Positions 8,896 through 16,741 of a stretch of DNA of 64,000 nucleotides are shown one piece after another. The notes beneath the pieces were generated by a model, which made no database searches, was not told the DNA's origin, and saw only the letters and a program-made list of their open reading frames with translations. Both the position numbers and the translations under genes were made by a program. The stretch comes from Lewinellaceae bacterium (GTDB lineage: Bacteria; Bacteroidota; Bacteroidia; Chitinophagales; Saprospiraceae), in contig JACJYG010000004.1 in the NCBI GenBank assembly GCA_020636215.1, positions 1-64,000 on the forward strand, given 5' to 3'. Each line of letters starts with the position of its first letter. Positions within the stretch are counted from its first letter, which is position 1.

Positions 8896-10080
8896 ATGCG
8901 TATCGCCCTACTTACCGATGGCCTCTTTCCCTACAAGATCGGTGGCATGCAAAAGCATTCCCTCTTTCTGGCGGCACATCTGGCTAAACTCGGGGGTGAA
9001 GTTGATCTGTATTTTATAGTAGACGGCAATCCCGCTCATCTCGATCCAAAACCCGAAACCTTAATCGAAGCAGAAGATCATTTAAAAATTAACTATCACG
9101 CCTTATCCCGCCCTGAAGTCCCTTATTTTCCTGGGCATTATTTACGACAGTCCTACCTGATCTCTAAGAAACTGATTGCAGCATTACAGCTGAACCAGCC
9201 GGTGGATTTTATCTACGCGCAGGGATTGACAGCCTGGTATCCTTTGCAGTCAAAAAAAAAGAAACTGGGCCTAGCTCCAATAGGAGTGAATCCCCACGGC
9301 CTTGAAATGTTCCAACTTGCTGGAAGCTGGAAAGCAGCCATGAAACAGCGCATGATGCGCTGGGCGATGAGCGATAACCTAAAAAAAGCGCCTTTTGTCT
9401 TTTCCTTGGGCGAAGGAATGAGCAAACTGTTGCTGGACATTGGCATAAATGAAAAAAATATACTCCTCTCACCTAATGGAATAGCATCAGGGTGGATGAG
9501 CCGGGAAGCATCTGCTCATCATAAACCTATTCAATTCCTTTTTGTGGGCCGTTATGAATTCCGGAAAGGGGTGGAAGAACTCCATGCCGTTCTTCGCCGC
9601 CTCCTGGATGCTAATCAACCCTTTGTGTTTCATTTGGTAGGGCCTATTCCCAAAGAGAAAAGGATCGAACATCCTAGCCTGAAATATTGGGGCGCCATTC
9701 AGGATGAAAAACAATTACAATCCATTTTTTCTTCCTGTGATGTGCTAGCCTGCCCCAGCCATTCCGAAGGAATGCCCACGGTCATCCTGGAAGCCATGGC
9801 TCGTGGGTTGGCGGTCCTGGCCACCGACGTAGGAACCGTCCGCTCGATGGTTTCCCCGGATAACGGCTGGCTGATACCGCCCCGCTCGGCCGATGCCCTG
9901 GAAGCCGCCCTGATGGAAGCGATCCATTGCCCTGAAGAAAAACTGCTCAAAAAAAAGCAATACAGCCTGCAAAAAGTGCGGAAAAATTTTCTTTGGGAAG
10001 CCGTCGCAAACACCACCCTTCGCGAAATAGAGCGCGCCATTACCCACTGGAAAAAAGAGCAACCTGGCTTCCGAAATTAA
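8896..10080 (+). CDS. Glycosyltransferase family 4
   Basis: 394 residues from ATG 8896; an upstream in-frame GTG at 8770 lies inside asnB and would add residues not resembling the family. The N-terminus MRIALLTDGLFPYKIGGMQKH has the GG acceptor loop, followed by a long acceptor domain; the C-terminal domain has FLFVGRYEFRKGVEEL, a DVLACPSHSEGMPT stretch and EAMARGLAVLATDVG with the E-x7-E pair. A retaining nucleotide-sugar transferase at the cytoplasmic membrane face. Its stop codon overlaps the proposed start of the next gene. Specificity unknown. Confidence 0.92.
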   Translation: MRIALLTDGLFPYKIGGMQKHSLFLAAHLAKLGGEVDLYFIVDGNPAHLDPKPETLIEAEDHLKINYHALSRPEVPYFPGHYLRQSYLISKKLIAALQLNQPVDFIYAQGLTAWYPLQSKKKKLGLAPIGVNPHGLEMFQLAGSWKAAMKQRMMRWAMSDNLKKAPFVFSLGEGMSKLLLDIGINEKNILLSPNGIASGWMSREASAHHKPIQFLFVGRYEFRKGVEELHAVLRRLLDANQPFVFHLVGPIPKEKRIEHPSLKYWGAIQDEKQLQSIFSSCDVLACPSHSEGMPTVILEAMARGLAVLATDVGTVRSMVSPDNGWLIPPRSADALEAALMEAIHCPEEKLLKKKQYSLQKVRKNFLWEAVANTTLREIERAITHWKKEQPGFRN

Positions 10081-11134
10081 AAGAGTCGCCTTTCTGGCAT
10101 CAGAACTGGCGGGCTACACCGCCGCCTGCCAACGCTATTTGCAGCAACAATACGGCGTGGAACTGCTCGTCATTCACTGGCCCGGCGCCAAAGAAGCTCC
10201 ATTTGGGGAAGCTCTATTTTCGCATATCGACCACCGGCACAACAAAGAAGGCTTATCGGTAGGCCAAATGGTGGATTTGCTCCGCGACTTTGCCCCTCAG
10301 GCCCTGCTCATCAGCGGCTGGATGGACAAGGACTATCTGAAGGTGGCCCGGCAGATGCGGAAGGAAGGCCTTCCGGTTATCGCCGGTTGTGATACGCAAT
10401 GGACGGGTAGCTTGCGGCAAAAGGCGGGGCAAATCATTGCGCCCTGGTACCTCCATCCTGCCATCGATGTGTTGTGGGTGAGCGGAGAGCGACAGCAGCA
10501 GTTGGCCCGCCGCCTGGGTTACCGGGGCCAAAAATGCTGGACGGGGTATTACGCTTGCGACTGGGAGCGATTCCGTACGCCGGCTCCCCGTTCGTTCGAG
10601 AAGGCCGCCAAGGCCTTTTTTTATGTGGGCCGCTACATTCCCCGCAAAGGGATCGAAGTGTTGGCGGAAGCCTATCGCTCTTACCGAAGCCAAAGCAACG
10701 CTCCCTGGGAACTCTGGACAGCCGGCGCCGGCCCGGAAGCCGCCCGGCTCAACGAAATAGCCGGTGGCAAAAACCTGGGCTTCCTACAACCCGATGAACT
10801 GCCGGCCCTACTGCGGGAAGTTGGCGCTTTTATACTACCCAGCCGGGTAGAACCCTGGGGCGTAGTGCTACAGGAAGCCGCCGCCGCCGGCCTGCCTCTG
10901 CTCTGTTCGGATGCCAGCGGGGCCGCCGTCCATCTCCTGACGGATGGCTTCAATGGCTTTTCGTTCGAAAATGGCAATGCCGCACAACTGGCTCAGCGGA
11001 TGCTGGCCATTGCTTCCCTTCCAGCACAACAATGGGAAGCAATGAGCCGGGGCAGTTTTGAACTGTCCAAACAGTATACTCCTGAAATCTGGGCGAGGAC
11101 ACTGGTGGAGGGTATTGCTATATTCAAGCAATAG
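10076..11134 (+). CDS. Glycosyltransferase, GT-B fold; start codon uncertain
   Basis: The frame is open from 10031. The family's first strand (KRVAFLASELAGY) is encoded from 10079, upstream of the first conventional start, TTG 10139. I therefore place the start at ATT 10076, which overlaps the stop of the preceding gene (ATTAA), giving 352 residues; CTG 10064 is another option. The C-terminal half shows FFYVGRYIPRKGIEVLAEAY, WELWTAGAGPEA, FILPSRVEPWGVVLQEAAAAGLPLL (E-x7-E) and TDGFNGFSF, typical of GT4. Probably co-transcribed with asnB and the previous glycosyltransferase. A frameshift or sequencing error just upstream cannot be excluded. Confidence 0.85.
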   Translation: MKRVAFLASELAGYTAACQRYLQQQYGVELLVIHWPGAKEAPFGEALFSHIDHRHNKEGLSVGQMVDLLRDFAPQALLISGWMDKDYLKVARQMRKEGLPVIAGCDTQWTGSLRQKAGQIIAPWYLHPAIDVLWVSGERQQQLARRLGYRGQKCWTGYYACDWERFRTPAPRSFEKAAKAFFYVGRYIPRKGIEVLAEAYRSYRSQSNAPWELWTAGAGPEAARLNEIAGGKNLGFLQPDELPALLREVGAFILPSRVEPWGVVLQEAAAAGLPLLCSDASGAAVHLLTDGFNGFSFENGNAAQLAQRMLAIASLPAQQWEAMSRGSFELSKQYTPEIWARTLVEGIAIFKQ

Positions 11135-11196
11135 GGATGAAAACCATTCACAACGGGCTTTACCTCAGCACGCAAATTTGCCGACGCCCCAGTTGA

Positions 11197-11350
11197 GGCT
11201 GTCTCAAAATTTAGACAAGCAGAGGTAGGGCAAAATTTAATTTTGACCGTTGGCTCTTCTCTTTCAAGAGAAGCGGGGATGAGTTATAAAAAAAGAAAGC
11301 TCAAAATTAAATTTTGCAACTTTTGGTCAATTTGGCCTTTTGAGACAGCC
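11197..11350. mobile_element. MITE-like element with terminal inverted repeats
   Basis: A 154-bp stretch bounded by perfect 13-bp inverted repeats GGCTGTCTCAAAA (11197-11209) and its complement (11338-11350). Inside lies a second perfect 17-bp inverted pair, GCAAAATTTAATTTTGA (11230-11246) and its complement (11301-11317). No coding frame. The GGCTGTCTCAAAA end resembles termini of IS1182/IS4-like insertion sequences (from memory), so a non-autonomous derivative is likely. No clear target duplication is visible. It occupies most of the 370 bp between two glycosyltransferase genes. Confidence 0.75.
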
Positions 11351-11455
11351 CCTTAAGGAGTTAGGGCGACAGCAACATATTATCCTATTGGGCAACAAAA
11401 AAAGCTTCCTATACCCCTCAACTTCTCAAAGAGGAAATCAAAAAGCACAAAAAAG

Positions 11456-11484
11456 CCAGGGCGCAATAGGAAATTCCACCCTGG
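11456..11484. repeat. Dispersed stem-loop, second copy at 30323-30353
   Basis: The sequence CCAGGGCGCAAT-AGGAA-ATTCCACCCTGG folds into a 12-bp stem with two mismatches. The complement of 30323-30353 has the same design and loop (CTCAGGGCGTAAT and ATTACACCCTGAG around AGGAA), with several stem changes kept paired. It lies 21 bp upstream of the next start codon, so it could act on the mRNA as well as being a repeat. The 100 bp before it (11351-11455) shows only a short GTTAGGGCG word shared with 30150-30170 and otherwise nothing recognisable. Confidence 0.5.
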
Positions 11485-11505
11485 CGGGTGTCCAGCCACA
11501 ATCCC

Positions 11506-12660
11506 ATGCGCATTCTCCACGTCATCCCCGGCTTAAAAAATGCCTCCGGCCCCACGCAGGCCGCCCTGAACCTGGCCAAATATGCGCAGGAGGATGGGCA
11601 CGAGGTAACCCTGGCTTATGTGTCCGGGCGCGGGACAGACCCGGAACGACAAGTTTTCGGAGCATTTGAACTCCGGGGGTTCCCCTACCGCTTTTCCAAA
11701 AAATGGGCCTATTCGGCAGCGCTGTTCCATTTCCTGCGAAAAAATATTCGTAGCTACGACATCGTCCATCTTCATGGCGTCTGGCTTTTTCCCAACCTGG
11801 CTGTGGGACTGAACTCGATATTTCAGAAAGTACCCTACCTAGTTCGCCCTGCCGGTTCCCTTGACCCCCTGCCTTTACAAATGAAGGGATTCAAAAAGCG
11901 GATGTACCTGTCGATTATCGAGCGCCCATTGATCAACCGAGCTGCCGCTATTCAAGCGGTTTCGGAAAACGAAGCACAGAATATCCGGGCGCTTCATTTC
12001 CATCCGGAAGTGGTGACGATTCCCAATGGGATCGACATGGAAGCGTTCAAGCCAAAGGAGTCAAAAGCTATCCTTCGCCTGCATTTCAAGCTGCCGCCGG
12101 AACCGGTGATCATTCTGTTTATGGGCCGGCTTCATCCGATCAAGAACCTGGAATTTCTGGGCAGGGCTTTTCAGCAATTGCTAGCCGGCGGCATCGGCAA
12201 TGCCTTTCTGCTGATTGCCGGGCCGGATCAACACGCTTACGCCAAGAAACTGAAGCAATATTACCAGGAATTGGGCATTGAGACAAATTGCCGGTTTATG
12301 GGCGAAGTTTCCGGAGAAGAAAAAATCAAACTGCTCCAGGCCTGCGATCTTTTCACACTCCCTTCCCTCACCGAAAACTTCGGCTTTGCCGCGCTCGAAG
12401 CGCTAGCGGCCGGCCTGCCGACGGTAGTAAGCGCTCATACACCCTGGAAAGTAATACAAGAGCGACAGGCAGGCTACTGGCTTCCCCTGGAAGAAGCGCA
12501 GTTCAGGGAGGCTTTTCAGTCCCTGGTCCAGGATCAAGCATTACGATCGAGGCAAAGCGGCCATGCTATAAACCTGGCCAGCGAGTATAACTGGCCGGCC
12601 ATCAACCGGCGGATGATTAAATTTTACGAAAAGGTCATTTCGGGTAGAAAGGGTGAATAG
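11506..12660 (+). CDS. Glycosyltransferase family 4
   Basis: 384 residues from ATG 11506; a GTG at 11488 would add six residues. N-terminus MRILHVIPGLKNASGPTQA has the acceptor loop; the HLHGVWLFPNL and VRPAGSLDP segments are typical of GT4 enzymes of polysaccharide loci; the donor domain has ILFMGRLHPIKNLEFLGRAF, a CDLFTLPSLTENFGFAALEALAAGLPTV region with E-x7-E, and a final helix. The stop overlaps the GTG start of the next gene by 8 bp, so the glycosyltransferase and the polymerase-like membrane protein are coupled. Confidence 0.93.
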   Translation: MRILHVIPGLKNASGPTQAALNLAKYAQEDGHEVTLAYVSGRGTDPERQVFGAFELRGFPYRFSKKWAYSAALFHFLRKNIRSYDIVHLHGVWLFPNLAVGLNSIFQKVPYLVRPAGSLDPLPLQMKGFKKRMYLSIIERPLINRAAAIQAVSENEAQNIRALHFHPEVVTIPNGIDMEAFKPKESKAILRLHFKLPPEPVIILFMGRLHPIKNLEFLGRAFQQLLAGGIGNAFLLIAGPDQHAYAKKLKQYYQELGIETNCRFMGEVSGEEKIKLLQACDLFTLPSLTENFGFAALEALAAGLPTVVSAHTPWKVIQERQAGYWLPLEEAQFREAFQSLVQDQALRSRQSGHAINLASEYNWPAINRRMIKFYEKVISGRKGE

Positions 12661-13978
12661 GCTACAACTTCAACGCAACACCCTCCTGGTGCTGGGGATT
12701 ATTTTTGCCGTGCACCTGGCTGTACCGGCCATCAACCCTTTGGTTTATGTGCTCCTGGCAGCGCATGCCCTTCGTGGCCCAAAGCAAACCATAGAGGCCT
12801 TTTCCATCATGTTTGTCGTATTGATGGGCAATCCCGGTGTTTTCGGCGGCTCCGGCAAGAGCCTGCGGTGGCTGGTCATCATCGCCGGCTTCGCCACTAC
12901 GGTGATGGGAATGCTGGGACGGGGTGGGGCCATCCGAACGGACCGGAACCTCTTGTTTATCTGGTTTTTCTTTTTGGCGATGCTGCCGACGGCTATACTT
13001 ACAAGTAAGATCCCAGGTGTTTCCGCTTTTAAACTGATCTCCTTTTTCATGGGCGCGATCACGGTATTCCGAAGCTTTCAGGCCACCCACCAACTGCAGG
13101 CCTACTGGAAAAGCTGGTTCTACACCCTTTTCGTGTTCATTATCGGCGCCAGCCTTTTGGCCTTTCCGCTAGGTGTTGGCTTTTTAAGGAACACCCGTGG
13201 ATTCCAGGGCATCTTCAACCACCCGCAAACCCTGGGGCCGGTATGCGGTATTCTGGCGGCCTGGTTTATGAGCGATTATATTTTCGGGAAAGGTTCCAAA
13301 ACTAATTTCGTCCTGATTTTTGGCATTACCAGCACCGTCATGATCTTTCTTTCCCAGGCCCGCCTGGGCCTGGCCATTTTGGGAGGCAGTTTCATCCTGG
13401 CCTATTTGTTGTTTTATCTGAACGGGCGGAAGGTGGTCATTCCCCGTTTCGGGCAGAATATCATCTTTGCGGCCAGCCTGGCTTTCGTTTTTCTCCTGAT
13501 CTATGATTTCGAAAGTATCTCCGGTTTCTTTACCAGCTTCATTCAAAAGCGGACCCAGGACGCCGCGCTTTCCGAAGCCTTTTACGAATCCCGGGGCTTC
13601 CTGGTGGAAGCTTCCCTACAAAATTTTCGCGATTACCCGATGCTCGGTATCGGTTTCGGCGTCCCCACCGATTATGCCAGTGGTTTTCGGGACCTGGAAA
13701 CCTTCATGGGCATTCCCACGGGGGCATCCATCGAAAAAGGGTTTTTCCCCAGCGCCCTGCTCGAGGAAACCGGCCTGATCGGCGCCTTGCTCACCCTGGC
13801 GTTGATCATTTCCATCATCGCCAAAGTCAACAAGAAAAGGGATTTTCCATTGATGTGGTTCCTGCTGGCGGTCCTGCTGTTAAACATCGGAGAGGCTGTT
13901 TTTTTTTCCTTCGGCGGCCTGGGTTTGTTCGACTGGCTGATGCTGGGTTTTTGTTATAACCAGGCTTTATCCAAATAA
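12653..13978 (+). CDS. O-antigen polymerase/ligase-like membrane protein
   Basis: 441 residues from GTG 12653. About ten to twelve hydrophobic segments span the protein, with the characteristic periplasmic-loop entry RGFQGIFNHPQTLGPVCGIL near residue 185 and a long loop containing ESRGFLVEASLQNFRDYPMLGIG near residue 310, as in Wzy_C/O-antigen ligase-type proteins. Such proteins polymerise lipid-linked repeat units or ligate them to a carrier in the periplasm. Because a second ligase-like gene is present at 34958-36259, this one may be the polymerase (Wzy). That division of labour is inference. Confidence 0.8.
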   Translation: MNRLQLQRNTLLVLGIIFAVHLAVPAINPLVYVLLAAHALRGPKQTIEAFSIMFVVLMGNPGVFGGSGKSLRWLVIIAGFATTVMGMLGRGGAIRTDRNLLFIWFFFLAMLPTAILTSKIPGVSAFKLISFFMGAITVFRSFQATHQLQAYWKSWFYTLFVFIIGASLLAFPLGVGFLRNTRGFQGIFNHPQTLGPVCGILAAWFMSDYIFGKGSKTNFVLIFGITSTVMIFLSQARLGLAILGGSFILAYLLFYLNGRKVVIPRFGQNIIFAASLAFVFLLIYDFESISGFFTSFIQKRTQDAALSEAFYESRGFLVEASLQNFRDYPMLGIGFGVPTDYASGFRDLETFMGIPTGASIEKGFFPSALLEETGLIGALLTLALIISIIAKVNKKRDFPLMWFLLAVLLLNIGEAVFFSFGGLGLFDWLMLGFCYNQALSK

Positions 13979-14002
13979 TTTTTATCTAGTCAAAATATCC
14001 CC

Positions 14003-15127
14003 ATGAAAACCCTCTCCATCGTCGGCGCCCGCCCCAATTTCATGAAAGTCGCCCCTCTGCACCGGGCTTTCCGGCAAAGGGACACAATGGAGTCGAAGAT
14101 CGTGCACACCGGGCAGCACTACGATGCCAAGATGAGCGACATCTTTTTCAACCAGCTGGAGTTGCCGCAGCCTGATTATTACCTCGGCATCGGCGGCGGC
14201 AGCCACACCCAGCAAACGGCCCGCATCATGCTGGCCTTTGAGGAGGTGGTGCAGCAGGAAAAACCCGATCTCGTAGTAGTGGTCGGTGATGTCAATTCCA
14301 CCATTGCCTGTGCGTTGGTGGCCGTCAAAGAAGGCATCCCCGTGGCCCACGTCGAGGCCGGCCTGCGCAGTGGCGACCGCTCCATGCCCGAAGAGCTCAA
14401 CCGCATCCTGACTGACAGCATCAGCGACTACCTCTTCGTCACCGAAGCCGCCGGCCTGGCCAACCTCGCCCAGGAAGGCATCCCCGAAGAGAAAGTCCAC
14501 TTCGTCGGCAACGTCATGATCGATTCCCTCATCTACTACCGCGAAAAGGCCGCCGCCCTGAAACTGGAGAATATCCTGGGCAGCTCCCTCCCCCCCTTCG
14601 GGGGGGCCGGGGGGGGCTCCTTCGCCCTGCTTACCATGCACCGCCCCTCCAACGTCGACCATCCCCAGGGCCTGAAGGATATCCTGCAGATCATCCGGGG
14701 CTGCACGGCGCATTTACCGGTGGTGTTCGCCATCCACCCCCGCACGGAAAACAACCTTAAAAAATTCGGCTTATACGAGTCCCTTACCGGCATCCCCGGC
14801 CTGCAGTTGCTACCGCCCCAGGGCTACCTCGAGTTCCTCAAGCTCATGGACGAGGCCGCCCTCATCATCACCGATTCCGGGGGCATCCAGGAGGAAACCA
14901 CCTACCTCCAGGCCCCCTGCCTGACCTTCCGCGCCAGCACCGAGCGCCCCTGCACCGTCGAGCTCGGCACCAACTTCCTGATGCAAGACCTCAACCCACA
15001 GACCGTGCTGGCAAAAGTAGAAGAGATCCTTTCCGGCCAGGCCAAGCCAGGCGTCATCCCCCCGCTCTGGGACGGCCAAGCGGCGGAACGTATCGCGGCA
15101 ATCCTGAACCACGATTCTCAGGATTAG
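14003..15127 (+). CDS. wecB: UDP-GlcNAc 2-epimerase (non-hydrolysing)
   Basis: 374 residues. Interconverts UDP-GlcNAc and UDP-ManNAc, a precursor for ManNAc- or ManNAcA-containing glycans. Motifs: GARPNFMKVAPL (residues 8-19), HTGQHYD (35-41), GDVNST, HVEAGLRSGDRSMPEE (117-131) and, near the end, TDSGGIQEE. Length fits the family. Between residues ~194 and 206 there is a Pro/Gly/Ser-rich insertion encoded by a C/G tract that resembles the intergenic repeats of this window; the family continues normally with LLTMHRPSNVD afterwards, so the enzyme is probably functional. Differs from the neuC product, which hydrolyses the nucleotide. Confidence 0.95.
   Translation: MKTLSIVGARPNFMKVAPLHRAFRQRDTMESKIVHTGQHYDAKMSDIFFNQLELPQPDYYLGIGGGSHTQQTARIMLAFEEVVQQEKPDLVVVVGDVNSTIACALVAVKEGIPVAHVEAGLRSGDRSMPEELNRILTDSISDYLFVTEAAGLANLAQEGIPEEKVHFVGNVMIDSLIYYREKAAALKLENILGSSLPPFGGAGGGSFALLTMHRPSNVDHPQGLKDILQIIRGCTAHLPVVFAIHPRTENNLKKFGLYESLTGIPGLQLLPPQGYLEFLKLMDEAALIITDSGGIQEETTYLQAPCLTFRASTERPCTVELGTNFLMQDLNPQTVLAKVEEILSGQAKPGVIPPLWDGQAAERIAAILNHDSQD
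14582..14620. repeat. C/G-rich repeat inserted in frame within wecB
   Basis: A CTCCCCCCCTTCGGGGGGG-type palindrome followed by GCCGGGGGGGGCT matches the layout of intergenic copies such as 16322-16352 (CCCCCTCCTTCGGAGGGGG, then TCAGGGGGAGGCT). It adds 13 codons to a surface loop of WecB without shifting the frame. Confidence 0.6.
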
Positions 15128-15173
15128 GAAATTACCTCGATTTTGATTACCTCGATTAACGCATAGCAGCCCC

Positions 15174-15402
15174 TGCATTTCCCCCTCCTTCGAAGAGCCT
15201 GTCCCGGCTTTCGGCCGGGAGGGCCAGGGGGAGGCTGAAATCCCGCCAATCCTTCTTTCCAGGATACCACCAAAGCCACAAGAGGGGGGATCAAAGGGGG
15301 GCGTTAATCCCTAGCCAGGAAGCCGGGAAATGTCAACAGAATCAAAAGAGCGCGACATCCAAAGCAAATAATGACGGAACTCATTAGAGTCAAAGCGTGT
15401 TT
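15174..15402. repeat. Intergenic repeat block and conserved region upstream of the toxin-antitoxin pair
   Basis: Starts with the C-rich palindromic repeat (CCCCCTCCTTCG...GGGGGAGGCTGAA), then the AAAGCCACAAGAGGGGGGATC unit found throughout the window. From 15263 to 15402 it is closely similar to 24921-25060, which lies upstream of the second antitoxin copy; the last 75 bp (15328-15402) are nearly identical there. This suggests that the promoter/operator region and the toxin-antitoxin genes were duplicated as one segment. Confidence 0.65.
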
Positions 15403-15437
15403 TAAAAAAATATTAGAAAAAGATATAACGATTCAAA

Positions 15438-15680
15438 ATGGGAACGACTTCAGAAACTGCCCCCCTGAGTAATCTCCAAAGAGAATTACTTAAACTTTTC
15501 GCAAAGAATGTGTCGGAAGAAGATTTGATCGCTATCCGGCAGTTAATTGCCAGGTACTTTGCCGAAAAGGCAATGGACTTAGCAGATCAAGTATGGGAAG
15601 AAAAAGGCTGGACAGAGGAAGATGCGATCAGGCTTGCTAATACCAAGATGCGCACGCCCTATAATCCGAACCAGGAATGA
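15438..15680 (+). CDS. Antitoxin partner of PIN-domain toxin
   Basis: 80 residues, acidic. Homologous by eye to the products of 25121-25333 and 46514-46762: all share an L-x-P/N-x-Q-L-x-L-L-K/E-L-F-S/A start, a helix E-E-D/E-L-x-E/A-I/V-x-x-L and a C-terminal acidic tail. The stop overlaps the ATG of the toxin by 4 bp (ATGA). Small acidic proteins in this arrangement neutralise the PIN ribonuclease and usually repress their own promoter. No known antitoxin family name is recognised with certainty. Confidence 0.75.
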   Translation: MGTTSETAPLSNLQRELLKLFAKNVSEEDLIAIRQLIARYFAEKAMDLADQVWEEKGWTEEDAIRLANTKMRTPYNPNQE

Positions 15681-16084
15681 AAGTCGTTATTGATACGAAC
15701 ATTCTGCTCGTTTCTATTTCAAGACGCTCGCCTTTTCACTGGATTTTTCAACAACTCATTGATGGTAAGTTCACCATTTGTATCACAACCGAAATCCTCT
15801 CTGAATATGCAGAAAAAATCGAAGCACACATGGGGGAAGCCGTTGCCGAAGCAGCCTTAAAAGCCATTCTCGAACTGCCTAATATTGAAAAAATAGAAAT
15901 TTATTATAAGTGGAACTTGATTAGAGATGCTGATGATAATAAGTTCGCCGATTGTGCTATCGCATCAGGCGCAAAATACCTTGTAACCCATGATAAAGAT
16001 TTTAATATCCTTAAAAAGATAGATTTTCCTAAAGTTGAGGTTATTTCCGCCGAGGAGTTTAGGGTATTAATGAATATAAAATAA
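15677..16084 (+). CDS. PIN-domain toxin (COG1569-like), intact copy
   Basis: 135 residues. PIN-domain ribonucleases of toxin-antitoxin modules cut tRNA or mRNA. The acidic metal-binding residues are visible: Asp6 in VVIDTNIL, Glu43 in ILSEY, Asp86/87 in RDADDNKF, Asp92 in ADCAIA, and the LVTHDKDF motif near the end. It is the only one of three copies in this window with a complete domain; the copies at 25323 and 46762 have lost the middle. Co-transcribed with its antitoxin (4-bp overlap). Confidence 0.85.
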   Translation: MKVVIDTNILLVSISRRSPFHWIFQQLIDGKFTICITTEILSEYAEKIEAHMGEAVAEAALKAILELPNIEKIEIYYKWNLIRDADDNKFADCAIASGAKYLVTHDKDFNILKKIDFPKVEVISAEEFRVLMNIK

Positions 16085-16135
16085 CAACTTCCTCCCGGAA
16101 AAAGCCTAGGGCCCAGCCCTCCCTTTTCCTCAGCC

Positions 16136-16429
16136 TCTGTTCAGAGATACCGGAACCCGCAATAAAGATACCATCACCAAAGATACCTGGACACCCCCAA
16201 AGCCACAAGAGGGGGGATTAAAGGGGGGAGTTAATCCCTGCTGTCCCGAACCAGGATTTTTCGGATTATTCGGATTACCACGATTTTGATTGCCTCGATT
16301 GGAGCGTAGCAGCCCCTGCATTTCCCCCTCCTTCGGAGGGGGTCAGGGGGAGGCTGAAACCCCGCCAATCCCTCTTTCCACGACACCCAAAGCCACAAGA
16401 GGGGGGATCAAAGGGGGGAGTAAAATCCC
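16136..16429. repeat. Dispersed intergenic repeat copies
   Basis: Contains CAAAGCCACAAGAGGGGGGA units, a GCTGTCCCGAACC...GATTACCACGATTTTGATTG unit and a C-rich palindrome (16322-16352), the same modules as in the tandem array at 25524-26174. Noncoding; the open frames crossing it are low-complexity translations of the repeat. Confidence 0.75.
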
Positions 16430-16569
16430 AATGGCGTCAACTTAAGGAATGGTGAGCTTAATAGGTGACTTCGAGTTCACCTCCTAAATTGGAAGCCCCG
16501 AAAAGTAAGGGGATGAGCGGGAAGTCATCCCCTTACAACCATGCTTGATATTCTAAAGTTGACGGCATT
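16430..16569. mobile_element. MITE-like element inside repeat DNA
   Basis: A 140-bp segment with 14-bp terminal inverted repeats (AATGGCGTCAACTT at 16430-16443; AAGTTGACGGCATT at 16556-16569; one mismatch). Inside are two hairpins (around AGGTGACTTCGAGTTCACCT and GTAAGGGGATGA...TCATCCCCTTAC). On both sides lies the same host repeat (GATCAAAGGGGGGAGT), so the element sits inside or between repeat copies. From 16570 to the next gene at 16742 a repeat remnant and an AT-rich, probably promoter-bearing stretch follow. Confidence 0.65.
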
Positions 16570-16741
16570 GATCAAAGGGGGGAGTTCAATCCCATCACAC
16601 AGCCAGGAAATCTGAGGCAACAGGATAACCGAGGCTCGGCAATAAGCGAAATTATCCAACAAAATTCACTGAAGAATTTGAATAGCCGTATGGTTTGTGT
16701 AATTTGAAAGTGAACATTTCAATTTGCACAAATAATCCAAA

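Noticed and set aside
13982..14713. 243-codon minus-strand frame over wecB
   Set aside because: Antisense shadow of a GC-rich gene; low-complexity His/Gly/Val composition and no family motif.
16130..16321. Small minus-strand protein rich in Asn-Arg-Gly
   Set aside because: Translation of the dispersed repeat; identical-style frames occur in every repeat copy.
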